DNA of 64,000 nt from Prochilodus magdalenae. Lineage: Eukaryota > Chordata > Actinopteri > Characiformes > Prochilodontidae. Below, one piece after another: positions 1-56,600 of this stretch. The notes beneath the pieces are model-generated. The model was given only the letters and a program-made list of their open reading frames with translations. It ran no database searches and was not told the origin of the DNA. Positions within the stretch are counted from its first letter, which is position 1. Every line of letters starts with the position of its first letter. The position numbers and the translations under genes are program-made. Location: NCBI GenBank assembly GCA_024036415.1, contig JAMWET010002870.1, positions 1-64,000 on the forward strand, written 5' to 3'.

Positions 1-2124
1 TTGTTGCATCTGCAAATGCAAGTGTGATACCTTAAATTAACAACATCTAAAAGTGCATACCATGGTCAAGACATTTAGGAAATGCAGAGAATATTGGCAA
101 AAATGATCTTTTTGGCCAGTGATCTTTGACCCCTTAGATGGCACTGCAATAAAAACAGCATAAATTTGTGATAGACTTTATTGCATGACTTCAGAAGTGC
201 TTTGAAAAACCCATTGCTGCTTCTAGAAATGCGAGACTCAAGCTCTTCTGTGCACAGTGGAAATGTGTAGCTAACACAAAAAAGAATTATCAGTTGCTTT
301 AAGATAATATTTAAGTTTAATAAAAGCATTTGTATGATAATGTTTTCATAACTAACTATTAAGTTATATTTATTTTTAATTTAAGTGGACATATTTGCAT
401 CCTTGATCAAAATGTAATAATAATAAAATGTAATATGCTGATGTTTTTCTGTAAATAGAAAATAACCATTATTGTTTATTATAGTTTGTTTTCATCCATT
501 GTTTCTAAAATGTGTACACAAATGAAAATAATAAACAATAAAAAGACAGAGATAAAACAGCAATAAAGCGTTTAATTAAAACAAAGAAAAATTAAGTGAA
601 ACGACTCTGATAAAAAGCTTCTGGCTGAAAACAAATTTTCCCGCTTGAAACTCTCTGAAAGTGACAGGTGGTCCAGTCACTACAGTGAGTCTAAAGGTGA
701 TAAATTATTATTTGCACAGAGCAAAGATGTTATATAAGATGGTATATGGACAGATATGACATATGACACTGTAAATAAAAACAAACCAAAGAGTTCCCCT
801 CACTACACTGAATATAGTGAATAATACAAAGCCTTCCTTTTGTATCTATTTACTAGAAGAGCTAGTGATCAGATGAAGATAATCTGATTTAGCACTTGTA
901 ATGGTTGATGAATGAATATATATACTGGAATGGGACACAGTAATGGGATAGATACAAAACACACCCTCCCATTTTTTGTGTCAAAGGGTAACAGTGTGGA
1001 TTAGTATTGTGATGCATCGTCTTAGCAGAATGTCATACTATCATGCTTTTTATGCCACATTAATTAAGCTTTCTCTATAATTTATGTGAGTCATAACACA
1101 CACACGTGAGCTGCTGAAATGCAGCCTCAGTGATGAATAGAGACAGGAATAGCAAAGGCCAAGTTAAGTTAGGAGAATACAGCCGTCTAATAGTATGTTC
1201 TGAATGTGAGGCACCTCTGCTGTCCTCCACACAGAACCTATCGGCAGAAATTAAGGACTAGAAGCTGGTCTTGACTTGGAATTGATATGATTGGAAAAAG
1301 TTCTATTACTAGAGAACACACACTTCTTGCTTTATGCATAAATATATCTTCTCATTTGACATAATTGAAATTGTCTAAAAAGTAACTTTGTGTCTTTGTT
1401 TCTAATATCCGTTTTGAAATAGGTTTGTTGAGGTTCCATAACAAATATATATATATTTTTTTATTACTTAGTTATATTATTTGAAGTTGGCTGCTATGTC
1501 TTGTCATTAACACACTTTTAATGTGAAGCAAAATAATTTTTTAGAGGATTTTTTTAATAGTCTTATATTGTTAAAGCAAATATTGGCAGTTCCCAACAAG
1601 TCCTCACCTTAATTTTTGCTAATCTAATTTGGCAGTCCTAACTAAATAGAACATAAACAAATGTAACCTAAACTATAACAACTTCAACCTAAACACTGGG
1701 ACTAAAAAAAAACCCAGAAAACTGAGGTAATTACTCCAAACCAATATAACACTGAGAATGGCAGGCTCTAGTGTTTCACTATTAAATGTATGTTACTTAA
1801 GTCTAGTTTATACATTAACTAGACGGTCATATATGATTTTCATGATTATAACTGACAATTATGTTAGTAATTAAATCACTAATCATAAATCACTTTTTTT
1901 TTACCTTATTATTTTACCTCATTAAATTAAATTTGAAAAATTTGTTCATTAAAATTGGTGTTTTATCGGTACTAAAAGCATGTGATCCAAAATGCACAAA
2001 CTCACAAGTCTTAACAAACAATGATCAGGTTCCACCTGTTGTTTGACTGTCAGGTTGCTATCTATTAATGGATCCCAGTTAGTCCATTAGCCAGGGCATT
2101 ACTGCTGAACCCAGTATAGGGTGC
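1..2124. other. AT-rich flank, no gene seen
   Basis: Strongly AT-rich with only short frames. It may be an intron of the long plce1 isoform or intergenic DNA; no exon of the long N-terminus was recognised. Confidence 0.6.
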
Positions 2125-2172
2125 ATGTTCAGATTTTTGGTGAGAGAGAGATTCAGAGTGAGAGAGAGATTC

Positions 2173-2211
<39 letters not shown>

Positions 2212-2486
2212 TTCAGAGTGAGAGAGAGAGCGAGAGAGAGATTCAGAGTGAGAGTGAGAGAGAGAGAGAGAGAGACTGACGGGGAGGGGGAATTAGAGTA
2301 TTTGAACTGCGTGTGTCTTCATGGGTGTGTGTGTTTGAGTGTGAGAGAAGAGAGAGCTGTGCAGTACGTCAGTTTGCAGCCACTGAGCAGTCGAGCAGCT
2401 GCACTGGTGCAGGAGTTTAAATGTGGTTAAGTGACACTCGCCAGTGCAGCAACAAGCAGGGGGCCAAGCACCTGCCAATCGCCACC
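2125..2486 (+). promoter_or_regulatory. GA-rich leader / candidate promoter region of short plce1
   Basis: Purine-rich simple repeat (GA)n with interspersed TTCAGAGT units runs from about 2143 to 2275, followed by GC-richer unique sequence leading to the Kozak ATG at 2487. An open frame through the repeat is low-complexity Arg/Glu and does not join the exon, so I read it as 5' UTR or promoter DNA. GA tracts commonly mark open chromatin (general knowledge); no TATA box is evident. The transcription start is not determinable from sequence. Confidence 0.4.
2143..2275. repeat. (GA)n compound microsatellite
   Basis: GA runs separated by TTCAGAGT units immediately upstream of the first plce1 coding exon. 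Confidence 0.95.
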
Positions 2487-44790
<42,304 letters not shown>

Positions 44791-45509
44791 ATGCGCGCTC
44801 TGCATTTTGTTTGTGTGTGCACGCAGTGCATGGAGTCCCAGCCAGGTATAAATCCATGTCATAACTTGGAGATACCGTAGCTTAAAAGAGAATTACATCT
44901 AATTTGAATGTATTTCTATTTGTATGCTTCTGATCTGACGAGATTTATAATCTTCTAAGCAATTAATATTTGCTGTATGCAAATGAAACACTTTATAGGC
45001 TTTCATAGAACTGCCCCATGAAGGTGGAGGTGGATGTTGCTTGTTGATTTTAGTAGTAGGTGCTCGGGTTAACGCATGATGGACATTATTAACAAGCTCT
45101 GACAATGCTACAGTATCGCACTGAAGTGTGATTAATAGCATGAGAATAGCATCCAGTATCTGTGTGCCAAGGTCACAGTGTTTACCCCAGACAAACAGGA
45201 CTGCAGCTATAGCAGAAACGACAGATGTGTTCCCGCCCCTTATAATCAGATGTAGCCATTCATTTACACTAAATTGAAATGCTATTATTAATGCAGGATG
45301 TTGTGCTTGCTTGTGGCTCAGGGAAGCTGGACGGTAATGAGAAAAACAGTAATTACAACATGTGCTAGTATGAATGCTATTTATTACGTTATGCAGTCTT
45401 GAGTTTAGGGACTGCAGGATCTGTTGTCAGTGTTAGTGTAGATGCATTGTGATGTTATGTACATGTACTATAAATAACATTTCTTACTTACTGGTCATTT
45501 TATTCGAAG

Positions 45510-45615
45510 CACCCATCTGCTGGTGTCCTGACATGAAGTTAATGCTCCTACCATGTTAGTGTCACCACTGTGTTGAGAATGGTCCACCACCTGAAAGTAA
45601 CTGAGCAATGTGCAC
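45510..45615. repeat. Fragment of the foldback repeat family in plce1 3' UTR
   Basis: CTACCATGTTAGTGTCACCA then TGTTGAGAATGGTCCACCAC matches, in inverse orientation, GAACATTCTCAAGCACTGCG at 52889 and relatives of the element at 63390-63790. Confidence 0.5.
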
Positions 45616-48045
45616 ATTTGCATGTTGTTTCTGAAATTTTTCAAAGTGTAGTTTACAGAGATTTTTTTTGCATCTAGATTTCCCCCCTTGTTGAGTAAGA
45701 TCGTGTAGCAGCAAACACTAACCTCCTTTTATTTGTTCTAAAAAATAGTAATAATAATAATAATTATATTATCATAATAATGGTGCTAAAACAGGGTTGA
45801 GGTAAGCATGTGTGGGTCCCTAAATAAAAGTTTCAGTGGATGACTGAGACTTATTATTTTTATCGACATGTAAGAGTGAAGAGCCTTTATCAGATTTAAA
45901 AAAAAAAAAAAAAAAAACTTCACAGAACCATACAGGGAGCTTTTAATTTTATAAATGTAATTATGAAATCCTAAACCTAGGTTTTAACTGGAATATGTTC
46001 AGCAGCTTTGTTAGGGGTAGCACAGCTGTAAAGATAACCTTCATAAAAGAACAGCTGGGTTATACAGTCGACCATTAGCATACGTGGAGTGGTTATTGAG
46101 TGAGGTTTAATTTTGATTTCCCTCCCTCTGTCGCTGTCTGTAGGATCTTTGTTGTCAGTGGGTCTGAGGGACTGGGTGGCTGAGGCCTGTCTGAATCGGT
46201 CAATAAGAGGATGTCCTAGTAAGAGTGGCGCTTCCTCCACCTGGACCTTTCCCTTGCTGTGGAACTGGAAATTGCACAAATGAGAGCAGATGCACTGTGG
46301 AAATGACACTAAAATCTTCTCACAAAGCCACACGTAGGCTTTACTGAAGGAGCACAATGTCCCCCTCATACACACATTGGCTGCAGAGCAGGGTAGGCAG
46401 GTAGCTTTAAGCTGTTAGCATTTAGCATTAGCCTTGCTTCGAGCTCAGCCACCTTTTGTGCACGAAAGTGTGTAGGGAACATAGAGACGCTGCATTCATC
46501 ATTTCAGCGAAGGAAGCTGTGTTTGTTGTAGGAACACATTTGAAGTCTTGCTGGGTTTGTGGTCATAGCAGGCCAGTTTTGCCTGTTTTTTGTTCGTCTT
46601 TTGTTTCCTTTTTGTTTTGGCAGCATACATGTTGTGACCCACCAGTTTGGAGTACTGTAATTGAGAAACACATTAATGAACAGCATTATAATTTGTGATT
46701 TTTGCACATTTCCTTTTTCTACTTTGCCCCACACTCTGGTACCAATATATTTATTTTTTCCCTATATTTATTTCGCTTTAATTTATAGATTTTTGCCTTA
46801 AGCATAATAGGTAGCAGCCCCTACAACAAAAACCCTATAACTTGCTATTGTTGTAAGCCCGGACATGCATCATTTTACCAGCATCAGTTTAAAAAGAATA
46901 ATTTATTTGGAGGTTAGACTGCTGTAATGAACGTACAATGTATCACAATGTATTTATTGTTCAGGTAGTTGCACCACATGTTAGCACAATGTGAGAAATA
47001 ACTTGGCCCAAATTGTCACGGTTTACATTTTAAGGTACAATTTACAGTATATCAGTGACCAAGAGAAAGACCCACTTTTTTTTTTTTTTTTTTTTTGAGC
47101 TGACATGGGATGTCCTCTTTCATTTTACACCGTTATATTTGTCTAGATTTGAACCGACACTCTGCATAAACATGTTCTTGTGTAGGGGAAAAATGGCACA
47201 ATTGATCTTTTTTCCCCATTTAATACTGCAAAGTATATTTGAAGAAATGTTTTGCATGTTGCATAATCATGTCCTTCGACTAAATACGCACTTGCAGTTG
47301 AAATGTGCATACCATACATTTTAATTAGAATGTTACATTTGAATATTAATTTTTTTTCTGACTACCTCTACTAACCTGTGGAGCCTTGAAAACCTACTCA
47401 CATTTTTGTGTAATAATTGTATTGTTTCTTGCTGTATTACTTTTTTTTTTTGTTAATTATTGTAAGATGGAACCATTCTGCATGATGCTTAGCCTTTTCT
47501 TTCCTTACTTTGCAGAGGTCTATTTTTCAGGTTATTTCTCCTTTCTTTCTTTGGGGTCTTTGGCTACACAGCTGTTTTTATTTATTTAATACGATAGCCC
47601 AGGTTGGCTATATTTGTCTTGTTTTTAGACAGTTGTAACTGCTAAATCCACATGTCTATTATTTATTCTAGGGGTGTAAATATTACTGAGGTCGTTCTGT
47701 ATCTATGTCTATTGTTTTTACTTTTATATTTTAAATCTAAAATAATTATTTTAAAAACAGCTACATTGGCATTTAAAATGAGTTGCTACCGTATGCTAGA
47801 ATGTATACAGGTTTTACTTTACAGCATTCATGCATGCTTAATAGCAATATGTAATCTATTTATCAGTACCTAGTTCTCAAAAAAGTGTTTAAAATAGTTT
47901 ATTTGAGTTGCCTCTGTAATATAAGCGGGCTACTACTTCTGTATAGTGTTGTTTATTTGGCACGTCTTTATTTCTGTAACACTACTCTGGTGACTTATTT
48001 GACTACTGTGGTATTACAGGAACTGTTGTACAGTACATTTTCAAC

Positions 48046-48060
48046 AATAAAGAGTAAATA
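48046..48060 (+). terminator. plce1: Candidate plce1 polyadenylation signal
   Basis: AATAAA at 48046 and an overlapping second signal (AAATAAAT) at about 48055 lie at the end of a long open T-rich region downstream of the plce1 stop, followed within 25 nt by TCTCTTG. This is the last good + strand signal before the noc3l coding region. Confidence 0.5.
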
Positions 48061-48239
48061 AATCATGACAGTCTCTTGACTCATAGGAAGCTTACCTGGT
48101 TTCATTTGCGTGCTCCTGCATGGTAAATTTTCTACAACCACCTCATATCTTTTGGGATTGTAAATGATGGCAAGTAATTAATGTTCAAATCAACTGTTGC
48201 AACTACACAGTACCCTCCCCTAAACTAAACTGGTGTTGG

Positions 48240-48431
48240 CCATTTTTTCATTAAATGCTTTATTGTTGCAGAGGATGGCAAGTTATTGCCATTGCCATTA
48301 ATTACCAGGTTTATGCTATTTGTACAAGTTTTTTTTTTGTTTAATGAAACAAAACAGGAAAAAAAAAAGTCACTGATTCAGGTTTTATACACAGACATAA
48401 AACAACTCCCCTCCACAACTCCACTTTACAG
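48240..48431 (-). terminator. noc3l: noc3l 3' UTR with polyadenylation signal
   Basis: Reading the - strand past the stop, AATAAA occurs at 48264-48259, about 170 nt downstream, in the context CAACAATAAAGCATTT. A compact 3' UTR fits a housekeeping gene. It faces the plce1 signal at 48046. Confidence 0.55.
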
Positions 48432-51400
48432 TCATTTATGTACAAGATGGCCAGCAAAGTCAAGTAATTCTTGGTTGTCCTCCAGCTGAAGAGCCACATC
48501 AATACATTCCTTCAAATTGGAATCTAAAAAGGCATCACCGATTGTGAAATGTTCCTGAAATATGGATAAAATAAATAAATTAAATTAAAATCACAATTAA
48601 ATACATTTGACATTCAGTCAAGGATTGGATCGTTACCTTTTTTTTGGATGGTGGTCCTGCAACTGGTGGGTTAAACGTCATATCTTTTAGGCTGTAATCT
48701 TCAAAGAGCTGCACAGGTACTCTATGAGAACATAGTTTTAAATAATGTTAATGGTCACATCTGATTCTCAGGGAATCCTGTGAAAGACTTACTCTCTTGA
48801 ATGTAATTACACTAAAGCAGCAATAAAAGAAAAAATAAATTTTGCTTATAAGATAAAAGTACAGAACGAAAAAGGTGTTTTGAAATCAGCCGGTTTCTGT
48901 TCCTCAGGAATATGTACTGAATTTACTGTAATCAACTATGCAAGTACAAATCATGACCAAAATACTACAGTCCCTGACATAAGGTCTGTCGCTTATCCAT
49001 GTTGTGGAAACAAAAGCTTATAACCTGACTTTAAATTCATCCATTGGTTTTAGAAATGACTCATATGAAAGCTGAAACCCTCCCAAATGAGATTTAATTT
49101 ACGAAAATAAATTTGCTTCACTGCAGAAATATTGATCATTTAATGAACACAGAAAGGTCAGATTTTGGCAAGACAAAAGTTGTCGCCCACAGAAAGTAAT
49201 GTGAAAATCAAACAAATAATTCACTTCATATACAAAGATATGCTTCATAACACTGGTGAATGACGTTGTGGTGCTATTAGAGCCATATTTAATATTTTGT
49301 GTGACTTCCATGAGCTTGAAGGACTGCATCCATGCGGTTCGACAATGATTCATACAATTTATTGATGAAGTCATCAGGAATAGCAAAGAATGCAGTCTTA
49401 CATGCCTCCCAGAGTTCATCAAGATTCTTTGGTTTTGTCTTCCAAGCTTCCTCTTTCATTCTACCCCAAACATGCTCAATGATGTTCATGTCTGGTGACT
49501 GGGCTGGCCAGTCCTGGAGCACCTTGATCTTCTTCGCCTTGAGGAACTTTGATGTAGAGATGGATGTATGAGATGGAGCACCATCCTGCTGCAAAATTTG
49601 ACCCCTTTTATGATTGGGAATGTAAGATGTAGCTAATACTTCTTGATATTTTAGGCTATTGATATTGCCTTCCACCTTGCAAATGTTTCGCACACCCCCA
49701 TACTGAATGTAACCCCAGACCATGATCTTTCCACCACCAAACTTGACTGTTTTCTGGGTGAATCTTGGATCCATATGGGCTCCAGTAGGTCTCCTGCAGT
49801 ATTTGCGGTGGCTGTGGTGTAATTCAACTGAAGATTCATCTGAGAAATCCACCTTCTGCCACTTTTCCAGCGTCCATCCGTTTAGCAGGCTGTGGGCCTT
49901 GGCAAATGCCACACGGTTTTTTTACCTGCCTTTTGTTTAGTGCTGGCTTCTGGGCACTGATTTGACCATGGAGGCCATTTCGAGACAGAATCCTACAAAC
50001 TGTTCTAGTTGACACAGGGACTTGAGGTGACCAGGCCTGGTGGAGCTCTGCTGCAGTGGAAGAGGGACTGGCTTTGGATTTTCTAACCAACAAACGTTCC
50101 TCCCGAGCAATTGTCTTGTGGGGTCTGCCGGACCTGGGCTTGTCAAAAACATCTCCAGTCTCTTCAAATCTTTTTTTAATTCTTTGTACTTGACGCTGAG
50201 ACACATTAAAGGTGCCAGCCACCTCTGCAGTGGATTTGGTCTTCAGCGTCTTGATAATCAAGGCTTTGGTCGCAGGATGGATTTTTGGCATGTTGTCAGA
50301 GGTCAAGTTGCAGTGCAAGTGAAGGTCTGGGGTGCTGGAGTTCTTTTTATACACACCCACTAATTAACCAATCAATTAGTGAGCACAGGTGAGGCTGTAA
50401 ACTAGGATTGGGTGCATTATATGACAAGGCGACAAAACTTTTGTCTTGCCAAAATCTGACCTTTCTGTGTTCATTAAATGATCAATATTTCTGCAGTGAA
50501 GCAAATTTATTTTCGTAAATTAAATCTCATTTGGGAGGGTTTCAGCTTTCATATGAGTCATTTCTAAAACCAATGGATGAATTTAAAGTCAGGTTATAAG
50601 CTTTTGTTTCCACAACATGGATAAGCGACAGAACTTATGTCAGGGACTGTAAATGCAAAAGGTACCGTTTGATGATCTTTGATTTGAAATCCATTCAAGC
50701 TTAAAAAGGTCAGTATGTAGACATCATTTGAGAGACTGTGTCCATTGTAAATTATTGTATTGTATGCTCATCATTTATGTTCATTAACTGTCCCTAAAAT
50801 GGTGTGTAGTTCACTGATTCTTATAATCATTATTTGAGATGTAATTTGTAAATGCTCACACACTTACAGCTGTTGACCACAACCAATAACATCAATTTTA
50901 GATGAGGTGCGGTCTGTCTGCTAAACTTCTTTCCTTTTTGTACTGGCAAAAGCAGTTGGTTGATTTTACCTTCTACTCAGTTCCACACTAAGAGCTCCTG
51001 AGCCTTCAATGGGTGCTCCAGCCAGCAGATGAAGGGTGTATGTCCTTACCATGGGCTGATAGTGTCTCTGTACAACACAAATACAACTTTGTAGATTGGC
51101 CTTGCAATACACTTACTAGCATAAAAAAGCTGAATAAAAAATTAACAGGAAAAAAAAAAAAAAACACAACAGGAAAACGAAATGGCATTATATAGCATCA
51201 TGTAGCAGAGCACTGCTATAGAGTGCTCTACAGTAAGAGTCCTTGTAAATGTTTGAGTCATAATTTCTACTTATTAACTTGAATCTATTAGTAAAATCAA
51301 TTACTTATATATACATAAAAAGTTATTACATACATAAAGCTACAGGAGCTACAGTTCACTGATCTGAAAATCATATTTTTTTTTTTTTATATATACTGTG

Positions 51401-53634
51401 ATGTTTGCTCTACTGTAGTGTCATATGTCAGGTTATGTGAATCTACAAAATGCCAGCCTCAATATTTCTCAGCACTACTGCTAAACTAACATCAGACATA
51501 CATGTTTGATGCGGAACTGTCAAATTCTTCCTTAAGTTTGGTCAGCTTTAGTGTGTGAACACTAGAACTTAATGTTGAATTCCCTTGTGAATTAGCACAG
51601 TTGAGTAAGCTTCTCAGTGCACATCAGAGCTGTACTGCTTGCACAATTTGTTTACTGTTTACAAACGCTCATATCATTACTACAACTTAAGCTGCTGTTA
51701 ATTAATAGAATTTGTATATAACTCATTTAGTTTTGGCACATGGTTTAGAGTGTATTTCTGGCCATGCATGAGAAACATGACAGTTTATTACTACTGCTAT
51801 GATACACACAGACGATAACATTCTCCATTAACACAGCACAAGAAGCTCGCTTCTCTACAAAACTGGCTAAGATTTTAATAAAATATTTGGCTGTTTTCAA
51901 ACCTGTTCATTTTTTAAAGTTTGTTATATGCGCTCAGTTTATGCGCACAGGAGTGCATACAAAAAAAAAGTTCAAGCATTAATATAATCATATGGCTAAA
52001 TGTGTTAACTATTTGTCAATTGTTTACACCCCTGCCCTTTCCCCATACACACGTGCCACCAATTAGCTAAACCAATCTCCAAGCCCCAAAGCATACAGAG
52101 AAACAGATGGTGTACTACAAGGAAACTACAACGTACACCTATAAGGTAAGTGGTTTATGCTTAGTACTTAATGGTTAGTACTTAATGTGCTAGAGTGTTG
52201 CCAATGCGTCCAGGTACCTTGAGTGTGTGCAGCTCCCACAGGCAGGTGTTATGAGGATTACAGTATTCCGGCTCTTCCAGCTCAGGGAGATACACCCCAC
52301 TGCCTTGCATATCATTATCCATCAGGATGTCACACTTGGGGAAAGTCTGTAAAAGCACATATGCACACACAAACACACACACACACAAATTACGGACATA
52401 AACTTATAATTTAGCACATAGGCAACATACCTTATCAAGGCTAATGGGTTAGAAATCTGTAAATAGCAACAATAGGCCAGTGTCGGTAACAAGAGTCCAC
52501 TTATTTGAATAGTCATGTGGAAAATAACTGCATTAAACTGTTCAATTAGGGTTGAGGCTGTTCTGAATATATTGTTTAAATTACAGGTGCAGCTGCTTTG
52601 CTGCAGCAAACATTTACAGAAAGTAATATTTATTAGTGGTACTTGTGTGCGCTGGTATAATCTTTTTTCTTTTTTTCTTTCTTTTTTTTTTTTAAATGGC
52701 AGCACCACTTGTCCAGGAGCTTTCTGATATTTTGAAAGCCGACCAGTCAGTGACTGGTTCTCAATCTGATTTTGTAGTAGTTTTTTGTAGTTTTGCTGTC
52801 CATCTGATTTGTTGTATATTTTGTTACCTCTTTTTCACCCTGCTCATTAATAGTTAGGACCATTGGGGCAGGTATTGTTGTGATGATGGAACATTCTCAA
52901 GCACTGCGGTGACATGGACATGGTGGTGGTAAGTTAAAGTGTTTTGCGCTGGAGTCTTGTGTCTATTAGCCTAATTATAGCCTAATTAAGTTTTTTCTGA
53001 ATGTTTGGTAGATTGTAGTTCTCTATAACTGATTTTTGAAAACACTGAATCAGGAGAGCATGCTAAAATGTAGAATGTTACGTTCATGGAGAGTCAAAAC
53101 ATGGATATCATAACAGAATATTGTCTCAATTTTGGGTTGCAGGTTAGGTTCACACTGGTTAGAAGGGGGAGGGTCTGCCGATTGTCTTTTTTTTTTTCTT
53201 CAGGCTATAGCTCGAAAACTGTTCTAACCACACCAGAACAAACAAACAAACAAAAAAACATATCACAGTAATAAGTGGACTTTGAATGGGTTTTGGAGAC
53301 AACCACTCTGGCTAGACATGGTGAGGTTTGCTGTTTACTGTGATGCCATGATGTCTGTAAGGATACAAGGCCGCTATGCACAAATTGCAGCCTTCAGGAT
53401 CAAAAAAGAACTACATATTGTGATTATTAGGAGTGTGTGTAGACAATCTCACGTGTAGTAGCATCCTGTTGGCTGCCAGGATGCCCAAGCAGGAGTCAGG
53501 CATCACATGCAGCGCAAGTGTACTCAGTCTCTTAGCAAAGGCCAGCGCCCTATGCAGAGTGACCTGCTTCCTCCGCTTGGTCAGCATCACGTCCAGACAC
53601 TGCAGCATGATGGCTGTGTCTTCATTTGATGTAC
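48432..53634 (-). CDS. noc3l: noc3l exons 17-21: CBF/Mak21-like C-terminal domain
   Basis: Exons 53634-53453, 52346-52218, 51067-50970, 48721-48637 and 48554-48432 encode residues 598-802. Conserved: [110 protein letters not shown] and the C-terminus [12 protein letters not shown]...[11 protein letters not shown]. The last residues differ from the human tail (which ends ...TSLH from memory) but the stop at 48434-48432 is clear. Confidence 0.93.
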
Positions 53635-56600
53635 CTATGGTCAAACACAAATACAGCTCTGCCATGCACTCAAAATCGTATTCTCACCATCATCGAACCA
53701 CTTTGCGCCAGCCCACTGGTACTGAACAATGCAAACGCACTGTGCAATATTGTCTGTACACATTTTAATTTATGGACTTCTGAAGCCTATTCGAAGACAG
53801 GCTTATTGCTGACAGGCGTTAAACCCCATGTGCGCAATTATGTCCCACACTTATTGACTAAAAAGAGGTACAGAGCTCCTTACTGCTGAACATTTTTTGG
53901 GAATGATAAGGCTCCACTAAGCACTGCACTGTGTCTGTGATCCAGAATTCACAAAAGGCTACATGAAATTAACCCCAGCAGCAATGTTTTAGCATCTAGT
54001 GCTTGGAGGAAAAAGAAGCTGCTGCAGCAGCAAAGTTCTAATTACTTCTCTGTCCATTTGAAATGATAGAAGAGCAGATGTCTGAATACATGTGAACATA
54101 CAGCATATAAAGCTAAACCTACCTGCATGCAAGGTAAGGAGAGTTTTGTACAAATGGGTGTAAAATTTCAGTGGATCAATGTTGAGGACATCACCTGTTT
54201 AAAACAGAGACTTGTCAGAGAACACAGAACAATGACAATGAAAAAAAGAAAAAGACGAGAAATCTGACTGACCTTGACCTGAGAGAATGTGGAAGGCTGT
54301 GAGAATGCAGTGGAGACTCTCTCTGTGGGCAAGATCCTACACAGGAACAGTTCAACCAAAAAGGTTAATAGCACAGAACCAATATAAATAACTGTAATAA
54401 TTAGGAGCTGGTTAACCCCATAAACTGCAGGTTTATTATCTGACATTAACCCTACGGATTACTCACATTACAATTAAGTAAAGTAAAATATCATATAGTA
54501 CAAGCCATATAAATATACAGATCCTGGAGATTAAATTGGGTGACGACCAACACTGACACACTTCACATCATGCAGTAAAAGAGTATTATTGGTGTAAGCA
54601 CTTACACCGGACATAATAAGGCTATGAAGAACAGTCAGCAGATCATCAAAGAACTCCAGATTTATCAGGTGAGCAAACCTTAAAAGGCAAGATGGGGTGG
54701 GTGGTTGAAATAAAGAAATATAATTAAATTAACAAACACACTTTCGAAGGCAAAAACAGAATCTAAAGTTCTCTTGAAGTCAAAGATCTTATAGAGAATG
54801 ACATCTATGACGTACTTTGCAAGACCTTCTAAAACAGAAGGAAGCAAGATGGATTTCTGGGCTTTCTTCAATATTCTGAAGTATATAAGGAACACTATGT
54901 TCAGTGTCTCTGTGTGCTAGGGAGAAAGCAAAGAGAAGAAATGGTTTGGCATATGTTTAAAATCTCAGTTATGACAGATACTAAATTTGACTTTAAATTA
55001 TTAGTTATAATTTATATGCACTATATCTGCTTTACCAATTTGAGCTTCTTGTCCTTGCTCTCAAATGCCTCTGCTTCAAGCAGCTCTTTCTGAAGTTTTT
55101 CCTCAGCTTTCTTCCACTGTGGAGGAATTATAATTACCAATCAAACCAATAAAAATAATCTTTATTTAAATACAGTTCATACAAGCAACAGCCATTGAAA
55201 GCGCTTTACTGATGGACACACATTTAAGAACCTAGAATAACATAAATAAGAAAAAAAGAAAAACATTTAATAGTAGATAACTTAAAAATTTAAACTGCTT
55301 GCTAAATACCATTACTCCATCTAAATAATATTTTGAATTATTTACATTAAGTCGTAAGACTATGGTAGAGTACATTTCCCAATGAAAAATGTAAAATAAT
55401 TTAAGAAGGAAAAAAATTCTACTAAAAATAGCAATGCAATAAATTGGAAAAAAATCTCTGACCTCTTAAAAAGGTAAAGTAACAACAACAACCTAAATTA
55501 ATCCTATTTTGCAGGTGCATGCTGACCTTTCGTTGCATCCTGGACAGATTTTTCTTCTTTTCTTTGAAGTTCATGAATTGCTGCTTGGGGGTTAATTGTT
55601 CTGTGTCCTTCTTCACCTCCACTTCTTTTATTCTCAGGGAAAGCAAGGTTTTGAGTATCTGCACAGGCAAGTCAAGTTCCAATTATGAGAGCTCTTTTAA
55701 ACACAAAGTGCTATGTTATGACAGACATTATAGCGATTAAACCTGAATTCAGCAATGTACCTGTGGTTTAATGTTGTAATTCCTGCTCTTGACGAGTCCA
55801 GAAATCACCCTCACTGTGGCTAGTGAAGCATGGCCCAGCTTATCCTGCTTCAGTAGCTTCCTGACTGCCTCACAGCACATCTCAGATACCTGCCATTGAT
55901 TAGATCATAAGATGACATTTTAATTAATCTATATCTTTAATTAAATACCACTCTTAAGGGACACAGAACTGCAAAGTTGAAACTGGTTATCAAGCACTTT
56001 CAATCAGGCTACAGTTATCTAGGGTTAGCATGTCTACGTCAAGACCACTATGATGTTTGGTTAATTCATTAAATTAAACAAGTCATTAAATGACAAAACA
56101 TGCAAACATTTAAAGAATCCAAGACAAGAGTATACATACAACAATAACCTTATCTAACTAAGTAAACAATTATCTTTAACCTTAGTATGGACTAGAGTTT
56201 TAGAATTTGTAATAAAAAAAGGAATAATTACTATTAAATTACAATATGCTGTTGTTTTCACTAGTGACAGTAATGGTTAACAAGTCTTCTCAAGGATCAT
56301 GTTCAAGTTTTGTGACTTACCTTCTTGACCGGTTCATTCATCATAGACACAACAGCGACAATGATGTTGTTGTGGAAGTTAAAGTGCGGCAGTGCCACCA
56401 AGAGTTCACACAAACATCTCACAGCCACTTCTGCAAGGCCCTTATAGCAGGTTAGAGATATGGCCTGACTGCCTTTATGCTTCTTCTGCCTCCAGTCTAC
56501 AATGGCAGAGTGACAGCTTAACAACACTATTTAATGCTGTACAAACTACACTTGATGCTTGTGATTTTTCTTTACCTCTGATTGCCTGTTCCAAATTCTC

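Larger units (their letters stand above)
44791..48070 (+). other. plce1: Probable plce1 3' UTR (about 3.3 kb)
   Basis: No further coding exon is seen after the stop. The region is AT/T-rich and ends with tandem AATAAA-type signals at 48046-48051 and 48055-48060 followed by a T/GT-containing stretch. An earlier AATAAA at 45823 could serve a shorter form. It contains a foldback-repeat fragment at about 45510-45615, a poly(A) run at 45898-45917 and a T run at 47077-47096. Extent is inferred, not shown. Confidence 0.5.

Noticed and set aside
2125..2430. 101-codon Arg/Glu-rich frame
   Set aside because: Translation of a (GA)n repeat; it does not connect in frame to the exon at 2487.
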